Shown one piece after another: positions 1 through 8,217 of a stretch of DNA of 14,417 nt; within the stretch, counting starts at the first letter, position 1, and every line of letters starts with the position of its first letter. Under the pieces are notes generated by a model. It searched no databases. It was not told where the DNA came from and was given only the letters and a program-made list of their open reading frames with translations. The DNA is from Paramacrobiotus metropolitanus (Eukaryota > Tardigrada > Eutardigrada > Parachela > Macrobiotidae): NCBI RefSeq assembly GCF_019649055.1, contig NW_026570375.1, forward strand, positions 250,001 to 264,417, read 5' to 3'. The position numbers and the translations under genes are program-made.

Positions 1-1364
1 AGAAAGATACAGTAGCAAGCCGGTTTTATACCGAGCTGCTGGTAAGAAACTGTATAAATAGAACATTGTAGGTGGAACTAAAGTAAGTGTAACAGAAGTA
101 CATAAAAGGATACAGTACATATAAGGAGATAGTAATTATAGATATAGTGTACGTATAGTACTTATGTAATGTACTCGTAACACAGGGATGTCGATGCACT
201 GCGCAATTTTTCCTTTACTGACTCTAATATCCATAATAGTGACTATCAGAAGACTGCATAATATCAGACACTTTATTGGATTCATTTATACCTAACATCT
301 ACGAACGATATATTATGTATACTTAGTTAGAAAAGCTGGCGCAGGCGTTCTGTTTTAACTGTCCAGTTATCTTTACTTTTGAGCGGTAGCATTTTGCTGC
401 TTGAAAGAACTAAAGAAGATTCAAAGGAAAACTCGATCTATCGCCAATCTACCCCAGTTCTTATGCGGGAAAAGCCGACATAGAAATGCCGACATTAGCC
501 CCTCTCGCCGCAGACTTTACATACGTTCTGTAACTTCTGTAAAAGTGCCGGAAGTTCTGTAAAAGTGAACCAAACAATGGTGTAGTGCTGAATCTTACAG
601 AGCGCTACAGAACAACGACACAGAAACTTAAAGTGAAGTATCCAGTGTCCAATTCCAGTATATTTTTTTATGAATTTATGCGATTTTTATGAATTACTAT
701 TTGGAAAAACTATACAGTGCCAAATGGCTCAGTTCCGATGCGTGTCATTTCGGCATCATGGTATCCAGCTTGACCTATGGTCAGAAAAATTATACAAACA
801 GTGACTTTCGTAATTGACATTTTTTGGTCGATGAATACTAATTTTCAGATGGCTATTCCACTCCTTCTGGTACCCGGCGTTAATAGGTTAAAGTGCGCGG
901 CGAGACGGGATGTATTATATATGCGTAAAGTACTGCACTTCTATATTACTTGTATTATAAATTTGTATTATAAATTTCTGGATAGAAGAACCTTAGAGAA
1001 AGTACTGTATATTACAGTGCATACGTATATGAACTATGTAACCATTCCGTACACTGCCTTTCCTTATCTTTTATTTCGTACACTACCATTCGGCACTACC
1101 TTTATCTGCGTTCGCGACCTTTTATTGTTTTAAATTTCTTCACGTTAACGCTATTTCCGGACCTGCCGTTTTGGTTAACAGCAGCCATTGCCGCGTAAGT
1201 TCACGCATTATCACCAGCTGTACGTAAGTAACTTTCGGCTCCCGGATACCGGTTTTTCTTCGCACAGGGCTTTGAAACGTTGGCATTGCCGTTTTCATTT
1301 TTGAACGAAGTTTCGACCAGTTTCGCAGGTTTCTTCTGTACTAGAAGTTGCCGCTTGGTCTTTT
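1..1364. other. AT-rich non-coding flank
   Basis: I see no supportable gene here. The longest open frame (777-1133, plus) has an AT-driven composition rich in Tyr, Ile and Phe, no recognisable motif, no splice context and no base composition differing from its surroundings, so I treat it as chance. The text has several locally repeated TACAGTA/GTACAGT words but no clean long repeat. Confidence 0.6.
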
Positions 1365-1402
1365 CAATGTACAGGGCGAAAGGCAATGTACAGAGTGAAA
1401 GG
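1365..1402. repeat. 19-bp tandem duplication
   Basis: Two adjacent 19-bp copies (1365-1383 and 1384-1402) of CAATGTACAGGGCGAAAGG differ at two positions. This is a simple local duplication with no sign that it is coding. Confidence 0.8.
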
Positions 1403-1500
1403 TAGTTTAAGGAGTGGTCACTTTAAGTTATTCTGGGTAGCCACGATTGCGCAATAATTTCTGTGATCGTGACCGACGTGACAGAAAGTCCTGCCAAACT

Positions 1501-1589
1501 GCCAAAGCTGCCACCAGTATTACAAAGTAACGTAGGTTTGTGAATGCCCAAGCTACCACCAGTACCACAGAGCCGCTACGTTGGTGAAT
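1501..1589. repeat. ~45-bp diverged tandem duplication
   Basis: The stretch 1501-1545 (GCCAAAGCTGCCACCAGT... ending TGTGAAT) recurs at 1546-1589 (GCCCAAGCTACCACCAGT... ending TGGTGAAT). The copies share the CCACCAGTA core, a CACAGAG/TACAAAG block, a CTACGT/CGTAGG block and a common end, with small indels. It is an old two-copy tandem repeat. Confidence 0.7.
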
Positions 1590-1945
1590 ACAGTAAACGG
1601 GCCGCGGACCGGCTCTTAGATATTAAGGAATTAAATACTCGTATAAATTAGACACTTTAGACCGTGAGATATTGAGATACTCAGATTTCTAGATATTTTT
1701 AAAATTTAGAAACTCTGGAGGCTAAAAATATTTAGAGGTAACGGCCCCGCTGCGCGGGGCCGAGTCGAAATATTTAGAAATTCTTGAAATGAAAAAGCTT
1801 TAAAGCCGACTCATTTAAGAACGTATTAAAGGTTTCAAGCATTAGAAAAAATAAAATTATGCTTGATGTAAGTGGCAATTTTAAATAACATTGTTTAGGT
1901 TGCTAAGTTGCGAGTTCTCTAAAAGCTAACAGCATTTAAAAATCG
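1590..1945. other. AT-rich spacer
   Basis: Apart from the GC hairpin at 1742-1762 this stretch is AT-rich, with short repeated words such as AGATATT, GATACTCAGAT and ATTTAGA. I see no open frame or RNA gene. Confidence 0.6.
1727..1778. repeat. all-GC hairpin flanked by 10-bp direct repeats
   Basis: CGGCCCCG (1742-1749) pairs perfectly with CGGGGCCG (1755-1762) across the 5-nt loop CTGCG. The surroundings are almost pure AT. The direct repeat AATATTTAGA occurs on both sides (1727-1736 and 1769-1778). The layout resembles a tiny insertion bracketed by a target duplication, but the AT-rich flank makes a chance direct repeat possible. Confidence 0.6.
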
Positions 1946-2262
1946 TAAGTACTACATTACGTAGTATTACATTAAAGATTAAAGTACTAACAACATTGAT
2001 TTTAAGTACTTACTACTACACTGCCACATTTAAGTACTACAACCTTAAGTACTGACAACCCTTAAGTACTACAACTTTCAAAAAATTTTTTTGGACCTTC
2101 TCCAAAACTTAAGATGTTTTTAAAGATGAAGGTAGGAACGTTTGTGCGATGCTCTATTTTATAAAATTAACAACTTATTGAAAAAATCAGTGTTGATTTA
2201 GGAGATAATTTCCAAAACTAGCAACCTGTAAGTACTAACAATCCTTAAGTACTACAACTTTT
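1946..2262. repeat. TAAGTACT motif cluster
   Basis: The word (T)AAGTACT, usually followed by ACAAC or AACAA, occurs about eight times: near 1948, 1983, 2010, 2031, 2046, 2062, 2229 and 2246. The core AGTACT is palindromic. Spacing is irregular, about 15-30 bp, so this is a degenerate clustered repeat rather than a clean microsatellite. It runs directly into the 183-bp tandem repeat. Confidence 0.7.
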
Positions 2263-2400
2263 AAAATTTTTTTAGACCTTCTCCAAAACTGAAGATTTTC
2301 TCAAAGATAAAGGTAGGAACGTTTGTGCGATGCCTTATTATATAAAATTATGAACTTATTGAAAAAATCAATCTTGATTTAGGAGATAATTTCCAAAAAA
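2046..2400. repeat. two-copy 183-bp tandem repeat
   Basis: Copy 1 is 2046-2228 and copy 2 runs from 2229 to about 2400. Shared landmarks in the same order are TAAGTACT-ACAA, CCTTAAGTACTACAACTTT, GACCTTCTCCAAAACT, AAAGATRAAGGTAGGAACG, TTTGTGCGATGC, AACTTATTGAAAAAATCA and TTGATTTAGGAGATAATTTC. Each copy carries two TAAGTACT words at its left end. No coding frame is conserved between copies, so it looks like satellite-type or duplicated non-coding DNA. Confidence 0.85.
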
Positions 2401-2753
2401 TAAGGACGTAAGGATATATGAATCTATTGATAATATCAGGATAAGATAATTAACATCATGTTGTATTACAGTAACATGTATACCGGCTTATCTTGGCACT
2501 AGTACTGTACATGGTTTTGTTAAAGTTATTACCAACAAGGTTGCCAACATGTTTTAAAATTTGATATTGTTAGGTCGGAATCTCAGAGTTAAGAATAGCA
2601 AAAAAATAATTAAAGTCAACTGGCGCAAATTACTGAGCTAATTAACTACCTGGCGAGTCAACTCATTAGGTTGATTATTAGGTCAAATTATTAGGTTTAC
2701 GTTACAAACAGGTTTACGGTTTACGTTTACGTATAAACAAGTGGCATTAGCAC
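2401..2753. other. AT-rich spacer with short TTTACG repeats
   Basis: There is no gene that I can support. Around 2692-2735 the words GGTTTACG and GTTTACGT recur four times, and ATTAGGT recurs just before them, giving short imperfect tandem arrays. Confidence 0.5.
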
Positions 2754-3131
2754 TTAGAACAAAAGACCGCTACGAAACATCTGAGCGTATTCCTTTTCGT
2801 CTGCCGCTGCCATCGGAAACCATTTGGAGTCATACGAAACACTGAATCCGGTAGTCGGGTTAAATCCCTTGTGACGCTTGGCTATGCATGATATCTGCAT
2901 GTGGTAATGCCGGATATGCTTAGATGTCTCCTCATTCGTACCTCTTTTGTAATCTTTTTCATTTCTCAAATTTCTCATTTCTCGCAAACTGTCCAGAACC
3001 TTGAAACATAAGCGGCACTTTGCTGGCTCCGAACACTTCCAGGGTATCCGGGTCAGTGAGCGCGGTGAGAATATCTGAAACCGATGCCCCACTGCGGAAC
3101 AGCGTATATCCGTGACTGCAATATAGTGCAA
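2754..3131 (-). CDS. possible BED/C2H2-like zinc-finger fragment
   Basis: A minus-strand open frame contains a zinc-finger-like pattern. WKC is followed by EPAKCRLCFKVL (Cys-x2-Cys), then a 29-residue basic/acidic insert, then ETSKHIRHYH (a His-x2-His-x-His cluster). The AKCxxC...TSxHxxxH order is what BED fingers of hAT-type transposases and chromatin proteins show, although BED inserts are usually shorter. The C-terminal 40 residues end at the stop codon near 2754. No ATG start is certain; a TTTCAG acceptor near 3080 on the minus strand (before ATATTCTCACC) could open this exon. A second frame over 2959-3171 also reads naturally, so coding in either frame is unproven. It could be a transposon relic. 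Confidence 0.35.
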   Translation of the reverse strand: MHYIAVTDIRCSAVGHRFQIFSPRSLTRIPWKCSEPAKCRLCFKVLDSLREMRNLRNEKDYKRGTNEETSKHIRHYHMQISCIAKRHKGFNPTTGFSVSYDSKWFPMAAADEKEYAQMFRSGLLF

Positions 3132-3250
3132 TTAACTCACATAATACTTGTAAGGTCACGGCACAATTCACTGTGTACGACCGAATTTCGCTAGTTCAGT
3201 TAGTCAACAGTATACAAATTTTAGCATAGGCATGTAAACTGCATTAAAAA

Positions 3251-3278
3251 ACATAGTTAGAAAAAATTTTAACTATGT
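3251..3278. repeat. 9-bp AT hairpin
   Basis: ACATAGTTA (3251-3259) and TAACTATGT (3270-3278) form a perfect 9-bp inverted repeat around a 10-nt A/T loop. It lies just downstream of the stop codon of the minus-strand gene at 3332. AT-rich palindromes of this size also arise by chance. Confidence 0.45.
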
Positions 3279-3331
3279 TAAGAATTTAAAATTTTTTAAA
3301 TCTTGCGTTAAACGAAATAGTCACCGGATGC

Positions 3332-3727
3332 CTACCATTTGTATCTTGGTCCCAGAGTGCTGTGAGATTCGCCGGCTTTTTCAACTGGCGAACTTCCGTT
3401 CAGGGCAAAAATTCCCACTGGAGCAATAAATGGCTGTTCATCCTTGGAAGGTTCGACGCAGACTAGATCTTCATCATCCCTATCGATAAGATATTCGCCG
3501 TTAACGATATTATTATTGTCGTCACCGCATAGCAAAACTTACGAATCGGAATCTGTATCAGAGAAGCTTCTGACACCGATGATATCGTCACGACCATTTT
3601 CGCTGGCAGTACCGGCGTCAATCAAAATACAAGTTTTACGATTAATAGAACCAGTACAAACAATACCGGCTCCATCGTCAGAAATAATGGAATTCTGGTC
3701 ATTATCCATCATATCTGTTCCCATCAT
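3332..3727 (-). CDS. two-exon gene, small acidic protein of unknown function
   Basis: Exon 1 (3543-3727) begins at an ATG and ends at GATTC|GTAAGT. A 63-bp intron (3480-3542) ends in CGATAG, and exon 2 (3332-3479) runs to a TAG stop. The junction is phase 2, joining TC to G, and the total of 333 nt gives 110 residues plus stop. Joining fuses an Asp/Ser-rich end of exon 1 (FSDTDSDS) to SDDEDLV of exon 2, one continuous acidic patch, which strongly supports the intron. The N-terminal half is Met/Asp rich; the C-terminal half has APVGIFALNG and ends GPRYKW. There is no signal peptide, membrane segment or family that I recognise. An in-frame stop (TAA) lies upstream of the ATG with no acceptor between, supporting this start, although exons lost to the neighbouring retroelement cannot be excluded. 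Confidence 0.65.
3480..3542 (-). other. 63-bp intron of the acidic-protein gene
   Basis: The minus strand shows a GTAAGT donor and an AT-rich interior ending TCTTATCGATAG. Both flanking exons run into stops if read through, and excising it joins them in phase. Confidence 0.65.
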
Positions 3728-3867
3728 TTGCAAAGGGTCGAATTCGAGTATATTTTTTTATTCATAGGATAACAGTAGCTGTAGATTACTTATGGAAGAC
3801 CCATGCGCCACATTATTTAATGAAGTCAACATCACTGCCGAATACACCGCTATGTCACCATGGTATG

Positions 3868-6800
3868 AACTTTTTTTAAAAATCTAACTTAAACCTTTAA
3901 TAAGTATCATGTCACAAGTACAAACTTAGTACTAGAAAACATTAATCTCATAACAGAAACACTTCCTCAATGCTATCCTGATCGGGAATTGTACCCATTA
4001 CACAAATCGCATTCCCCCGTTGTATCTGGATAGAGAGTCGCTGTCTAAAAAACTCTTTCGCACGTTTCTGGCCTGTGGCGGTGGCCATACCGCTTCCAAC
4101 CTTATCCACAAGCCTTTTTGTTCCATCTCCCCACGGTCCGTAAATTTCGAATGCTGCCGCCATGAAGTTATACCGTGGCTGCAGCCAGCTGTGTTTCGTC
4201 AGTTTCGCTCTTTCTGCATGTTCAGCTGCGGCCCCGGCATTCACTTAGGTGCGATCGATATAAGAGGCTGCAAGTGTGTCCACGCAAGTCACGTCGACGG
4301 CCAGCGGCTTTCCGCGTTCCCATGGTACGAGTGTGATCACATCCGGCCTTTTGCGATCCTTCGCTGAAAGACCTTTCGGCTCCATTCTGGCTGGGAAACC
4401 GGCTGTCTTTAGTCCTAGGGTGAGCTCCCCACTGATACCGTCGTGTCGTGGCAGCCGTCCGGCAGATCGTTTGCAACGGAGTCCGTGCCGGCCTAATTCG
4501 TCGACCGATCCACCGCACACGCACACGTGCGGGGATACAATTGGTGCACCCAAACGCAACGTAACGCTGATGCGGAGAGCATTATTTTCCAGCAGATTAC
4601 CGAGGCTTGCTGCGGGCAGTGCATGGATCCATACGCCGGATTCCGGGACTGAAACAGCCTTCAGGTGAGCGACCTCATCCTTTGTGGTGCGCAATGAGGT
4701 CAGCCTAGAAAATGCGTGTAGCGTCGTAGGTGTGTCCCAGGCCTTCTGAACGTGTCGCAGTGCTTCCGCCGGGAGATCGTCTGTGTTGGCGATAACCTTC
4801 CAGGCACGAGTGGCTACGGTTACATCCGTTGGCTTAAGCGTCGGACACAGCTTGGAGATCAGTGGGTGCAACGAGGAAGCCGATGCCAGATAAGCAGAGG
4901 GAGCTAGCTTCTCGGTGCGTCTGATCCCCAAACCGCCTAGACGAACGGGAAGGGACGCCTGGAGCCACGTCGGATAGTCCATCCGTACGTTAGTGATGGA
5001 TTCTATTGCGTCGCGGAACACCTGATCCAGTCTGTACAACTCGCTGGGAAACATCCAGGCTGGAGAGGTGCGTAAAATGTGCACTATTTTCGGGACTCCT
5101 AAGCAATTCTTCAGCAAGAACAGCGCATGGTGCTTAGGAATCAGCTGCAGGCGGCCGCACATGATCTCCAGCTGCCTGATCTTTTCGTCGATCGTCGGGA
5201 TTACGGCGGCTGGTAGAAGCGGGGATCCGAGGAGTGTAAGTTTATCTGCTGATACAATGGCAATGCCAGGGAACAGACTGGTGAAGTCGCTGGCGGCCGT
5301 TACTCTTTCTGCTTCAGTACCACCGCACAAAAACACTTCGCATTTCGCGATGTTAACAGTCAGGCCAATCTTCGCAGCTTCTAATATTAGTTGTTGGAAA
5401 ATGCTGATCACTTTCGCTGGTTTATCTCCCAGTGTCCCATCATCCATATACCAGGCGTTCAAATCGACATCCAATATGTCAACGACACACTGCAGTACCA
5501 AACAAAATAAGGCTGGGCCGAGTGGATCTCCTTGCTGCACGCCAGACTGGGAGGAAATTACTGTTTCTCCCAAAAACAGCAAAGAACATGACCCGTAACA
5601 CATTTTAATGAAGGGATAATACTCTGGAATAACTTCAGCTGATATCTTTAATACTTCCTCGCGTGAGATGCAGTTGAAAGCGTTGGTGAAGTCGATTTTG
5701 AGTAGGACTTTAACGTCATTACTGTACTGGAGGAGAAAGTCTCTTGCCGCGTGGATGATGCCTTCGACGCCCCTCTTTACACCTGACCCAAGCTGATGTG
5801 GTTGGAGGAACTCCGATGTAATTGGCCGGATGCGGATATCCACCGCCTTAGCGGCAATGCGACGATACACATTCCCAACAGCAATCGGGCGCAGTCCTCC
5901 GTCTTTTTTGCGTAGTGCGACGAGCCGGGCGCCACAAAGCAGGGGGACCATATCAGAGGGAATTTTGCCCGTTAGTAGGAGATTCAACAAGTCCGTAAGT
6001 GAATCGCACAGGTCAGATGCAGCGTCATTCATTCTTGCACCGATCAGGTCCAACAGGTGCTGCGGGCGCAGAAAATCAAGGCCACCTGCACTACCACGTG
6101 GCATGCTCTCCAAAACTGACAGGACTTCCGCGGGAGTGAGCGGGACAAATGTCATGGCCGGAGGATCGTTGGGGGCAGTGGGTAATGGAGCTGCTGGGTG
6201 TTTGCGCTGCATGCTCTCTATCACCTCTGGGGTTGGGCTGGCTACAGAATCCGACGAAAGGAGAGTGCGTACGGCCCCGCTGACGTTGAAGTCGTCGATC
6301 TGCATGCCAACGCGACGGGGAATCTCGTCCTCGGGGGTAGCGCGCCGATGGTTCTTTGGGGCGACGGGCTCTTCACTATCGAGCTCTCCGCTTTCGAATT
6401 TAGCGATCCGATCACGGATATAGGAGGTGAGGGATGTTTTCCGTGAATGTTTGTTGTCTCCTGGAAGAAAGGATCGCTGAGGGAGCGGATAGCAGCTTCA
6501 TCCATGACTGAGAATCATTGGCAGATGTGGCGCTCCGCATTAGCTTTGTGAATGCCATTGCGACGGGAGCCCGGGCTGCTTTCGGTATGCGCCGCATGAT
6601 TTTCTTTCTGGTCGGTATGAAAGGTAGAGGAGACGTCCCAGCTGCAGGCGGAGGTAGGTTGTGGGCATGCGATTGGGAAGGCCCATCGGCGCGGCCATAT
6701 CCCTGCGCCTGGCGCTCGAGGCAGTTTCCGCTGCCGAAATGGCTGCCCTGGCGTTTGCAGATAAGATGACAGGCGGGGCATGTCCACGTCATGGCAACTG

Positions 6801-6950
6801 TGGGTTACAAACTGACGGCAGAACGGAGAAAACGGAACGCTGGGAGAAAGGTACTTACAGAGCGCAGGACGGTGGAGACCCGATAACTACGGGACAGCTG
6901 CCACGACAGCCTCCGAAGTATTTCCGAAGAAATGTTTCAGACTAGGTCCC
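3868..6950 (-). mobile_element. degenerate non-LTR-type retroelement
   Basis: The segment is clearly GC-richer than its AT-rich flanks and is filled by one broken retroelement reading frame (3948-6792). The 3' boundary is uncertain. On the minus strand the sequence after the ORF stop becomes AT-rich and reaches an A7 run at 3871-3877, a candidate poly(A) end. The 5' boundary is placed loosely where the GC-rich leader gives way to AT-rich DNA near 6,950. I found no target-site duplication. The lack of LTRs and integrase and the presence of a restriction-like nuclease point to target-primed reverse transcription. Confidence 0.7.
3948..6792 (-). pseudogene. reverse transcriptase / restriction-like endonuclease polyprotein, broken
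   Basis: The protein would copy the element's RNA at a nicked target. It starts at the ATG at 6792 with a CCHC finger (C5-x2-C8-x9-H18-x5-C24, in MTWTCPACHLIC...). A frameshift of one base lies near 6458-6463, where the frame must shift to keep SAPSAILSSR followed by GDNKHSRKT. From 6305 the RT palm follows: KIDFTNAFN (catalytic Asp, about 5693), SGVQQGDPLGPA (motif B, about 5540) and AWYMDDG (motif C, 5439-5450). Next come a CVC-x9-HGLRC knuckle (about 4475-4523) and RPDVITL...LAVDVT, a PD-(D/E)XK-like nuclease core (about 4290-4350). A TAA at 4245-4247 interrupts the frame, yet the same frame continues as NAGAAAEHAERAK to QRLSIQIQRGNA, family-typical C-terminal sequence, ending at a TGA at 3948. 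Full length would be about 948 residues. I recognise the family from invertebrate genomes but cannot name its clade. It is inactive as written. Confidence 0.85.
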
Positions 6951-7005
6951 GTAGCCACCCATTTTACACGGATGAGGGAAATTAATCATCCGGGGGCAAT
7001 TGAAG
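6793..7005. other. retroelement leader and flank
   Basis: Read on the minus strand, this is the GC-moderate sequence just upstream of the retroelement ATG, likely its 5' untranslated leader up to about 6,950. At 6969-6992 an inverted repeat CGGATGA/TCATCCG lies in the transition to AT-rich DNA. The plus-strand open frame here (6661-6945) is antisense to the element and I do not regard it as a gene. Confidence 0.4.
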
Positions 7006-7049
7006 AGCCCAATAATCAACGTTGAACGTAAAGCCCAATAATCAACGTT
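7006..7049. repeat. 18-bp direct repeat at 26-bp period
   Basis: AGCCCAATAATCAACGTT occurs perfectly at 7006-7023 and again at 7032-7049, separated by GAACGTAA. It sits about 60-100 bp outside the probable 5' end of the retroelement. Confidence 0.85.
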
Positions 7050-7470
7050 TACTTTCTACTCAGCACTCACTATCCTCACTTTTAAAAATTACTGTATTTC
7101 CGCAACACCGCGGTCAGCTTCTTTTGAGCAAACAGGATGCTGTACATCCGCTTCTGCAACTTCAGTTTTATTTTGTGGTACATTTACTAGGCACACGACT
7201 ATAAGATCAACTTACATTGCGTACATTGCGTATCATGTTATAACTTCTACGAACGTCAGACAATATTGAAAGTGCTCTATAATTTTTAAGAACTTTATGT
7301 TCTGTTTGACCTTGCAATTTCAAAATTTGTTTTCGTAAGCACGTTATGAATGAAAACTCAACTGGAAAATCCTTTCCACATATCTCTTTCCACACACACA
7401 CGAAAAATTATATTTATTACGTATAAAACGTATAAAGAAAAAGAACAGCACAAGAGAAGTTCGAAAATGG
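7050..7470. other. AT-rich spacer
   Basis: Nothing convincing is visible on either strand. The minus-strand open frames here are short, lack motifs and share the AT-rich composition of the surroundings. Confidence 0.5.
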
Positions 7471-7474
7471 CAAT

Positions 7475-7640
7475 GTGTTAACGGTAATTGGTTTTCCAAA
7501 CGGCAAAGGCGTTTTGAGACGGCGTTCTGAAACGGCAAATTGTTGTGCTAAGGCTTTTCCGCCGGCAAAGGCAAAGGTAAAGGTAAAGTTGAAAACGGCA
7601 AACTGAAACGGCAAAGGCAAATGGACGGCAAAGGCGAAGT
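7475..7640. repeat. degenerate GGCAAA/ACGGCAAAGG minisatellite
   Basis: The words GGCAAA, ACGGCAAA, GGTAAA and GGCGTT recur many times, including AAAGGCAAAGGTAAAGGTAAAG and GAAACGGCAAAGGCAAA. The minus-strand frame through it reads as runs of Phe-Ala/Phe-Thr (FTFTFAFA), an artefact of the hexamer repeat. It is best called a degenerate hexamer/decamer array. Confidence 0.75.
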
Positions 7641-7650
7641 TGGCCGACCC

Positions 7651-8217
7651 ATACTTACGGTGCACTACATCATCATTGCGCAATAAAATTTCTGAGGAGG
7701 TAGCTTCTACACGGGCCAGTTTTCTGGCAGTACTTTAGCAGCAACGTACGCGTGCGGTGGCCCATGCCACACGCGGCTGACTTCCCGATCTTCGAAAATT
7801 CGTAACTTTGTTAATTTTCTCTCTAAATTTTTGTACATAAGCTTGAAAAACTCAGAATACTAAGTACTATTAGGCAGAACAAGTGTTTTTTCGCTTTTCT
7901 TCTATGGTAACGCACTGTGCGCCTGTGCAGTTAGCATAGCTGTCTATGGAGGACTCATTTAGGGTTTCGCATAGGCGGCTATGCTAACCACGTACGCGCA
8001 CAGTGCGTAACCATAAAAAAAAGCGAAAAAACACTTATTCTGCCTAATAGCAATAGTATTCTGAGTTTTCAAGCTTATGTACAAAATAGAGCGAAAATTA
8101 ACAAAGTTACAATTTTCAGATCAGGCGCCGCGTGTGGAACTGCACGTTGCTGCTAATACTGCCACCGTGTAACCCTCCTCAGCTGATAACGCAATGATGA
8201 ATGTGCGCCAGAAGTAT
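7651..8217. mobile_element. 567-bp imperfect foldback (MITE-like) element
   Basis: The left arm (7651-7948) and right arm (7970-8217) are inverted copies. Shared landmarks, left versus right complement, are ATACTT, CATCATTGCG, TTAGCAGCAACGT, CCACACGCGGC, GTAACTTTGTTAATTTT, TTGTACATAAGCTTGAAAA, CTCAGAATACT, ATTAGGCAGAA, AAGTGTTTTTTCGCTTTT, TACGCACTGTGCGC-type sequence and GTTAGCATAG. The turn is a 21-nt loop at 7949-7969. There are mismatches and indels throughout, and no ORF with transposase motifs. I did not find a convincing target-site duplication, so the ends are approximate (minimum 7671-8199). Confidence 0.8.

Noticed and set aside
777-1133. 118-residue plus-strand open frame
   Set aside because: Its Tyr/Ile/Phe-rich sequence mirrors the AT-rich DNA, with no motif, splice context or compositional change at its borders.
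4276-6446. Several plus-strand open frames opposite the retroelement
   Set aside because: They are antisense to a clear RT coding sequence in GC-richer DNA and show no domain of their own.
6242-6505. Separate minus-strand 87-residue frame near the retroelement N-terminus
   Set aside because: The element's own frame through the same bases reads YIRDRIAKFES...VGMQIDDFN, matching the family layout; the other frame is a shadow.
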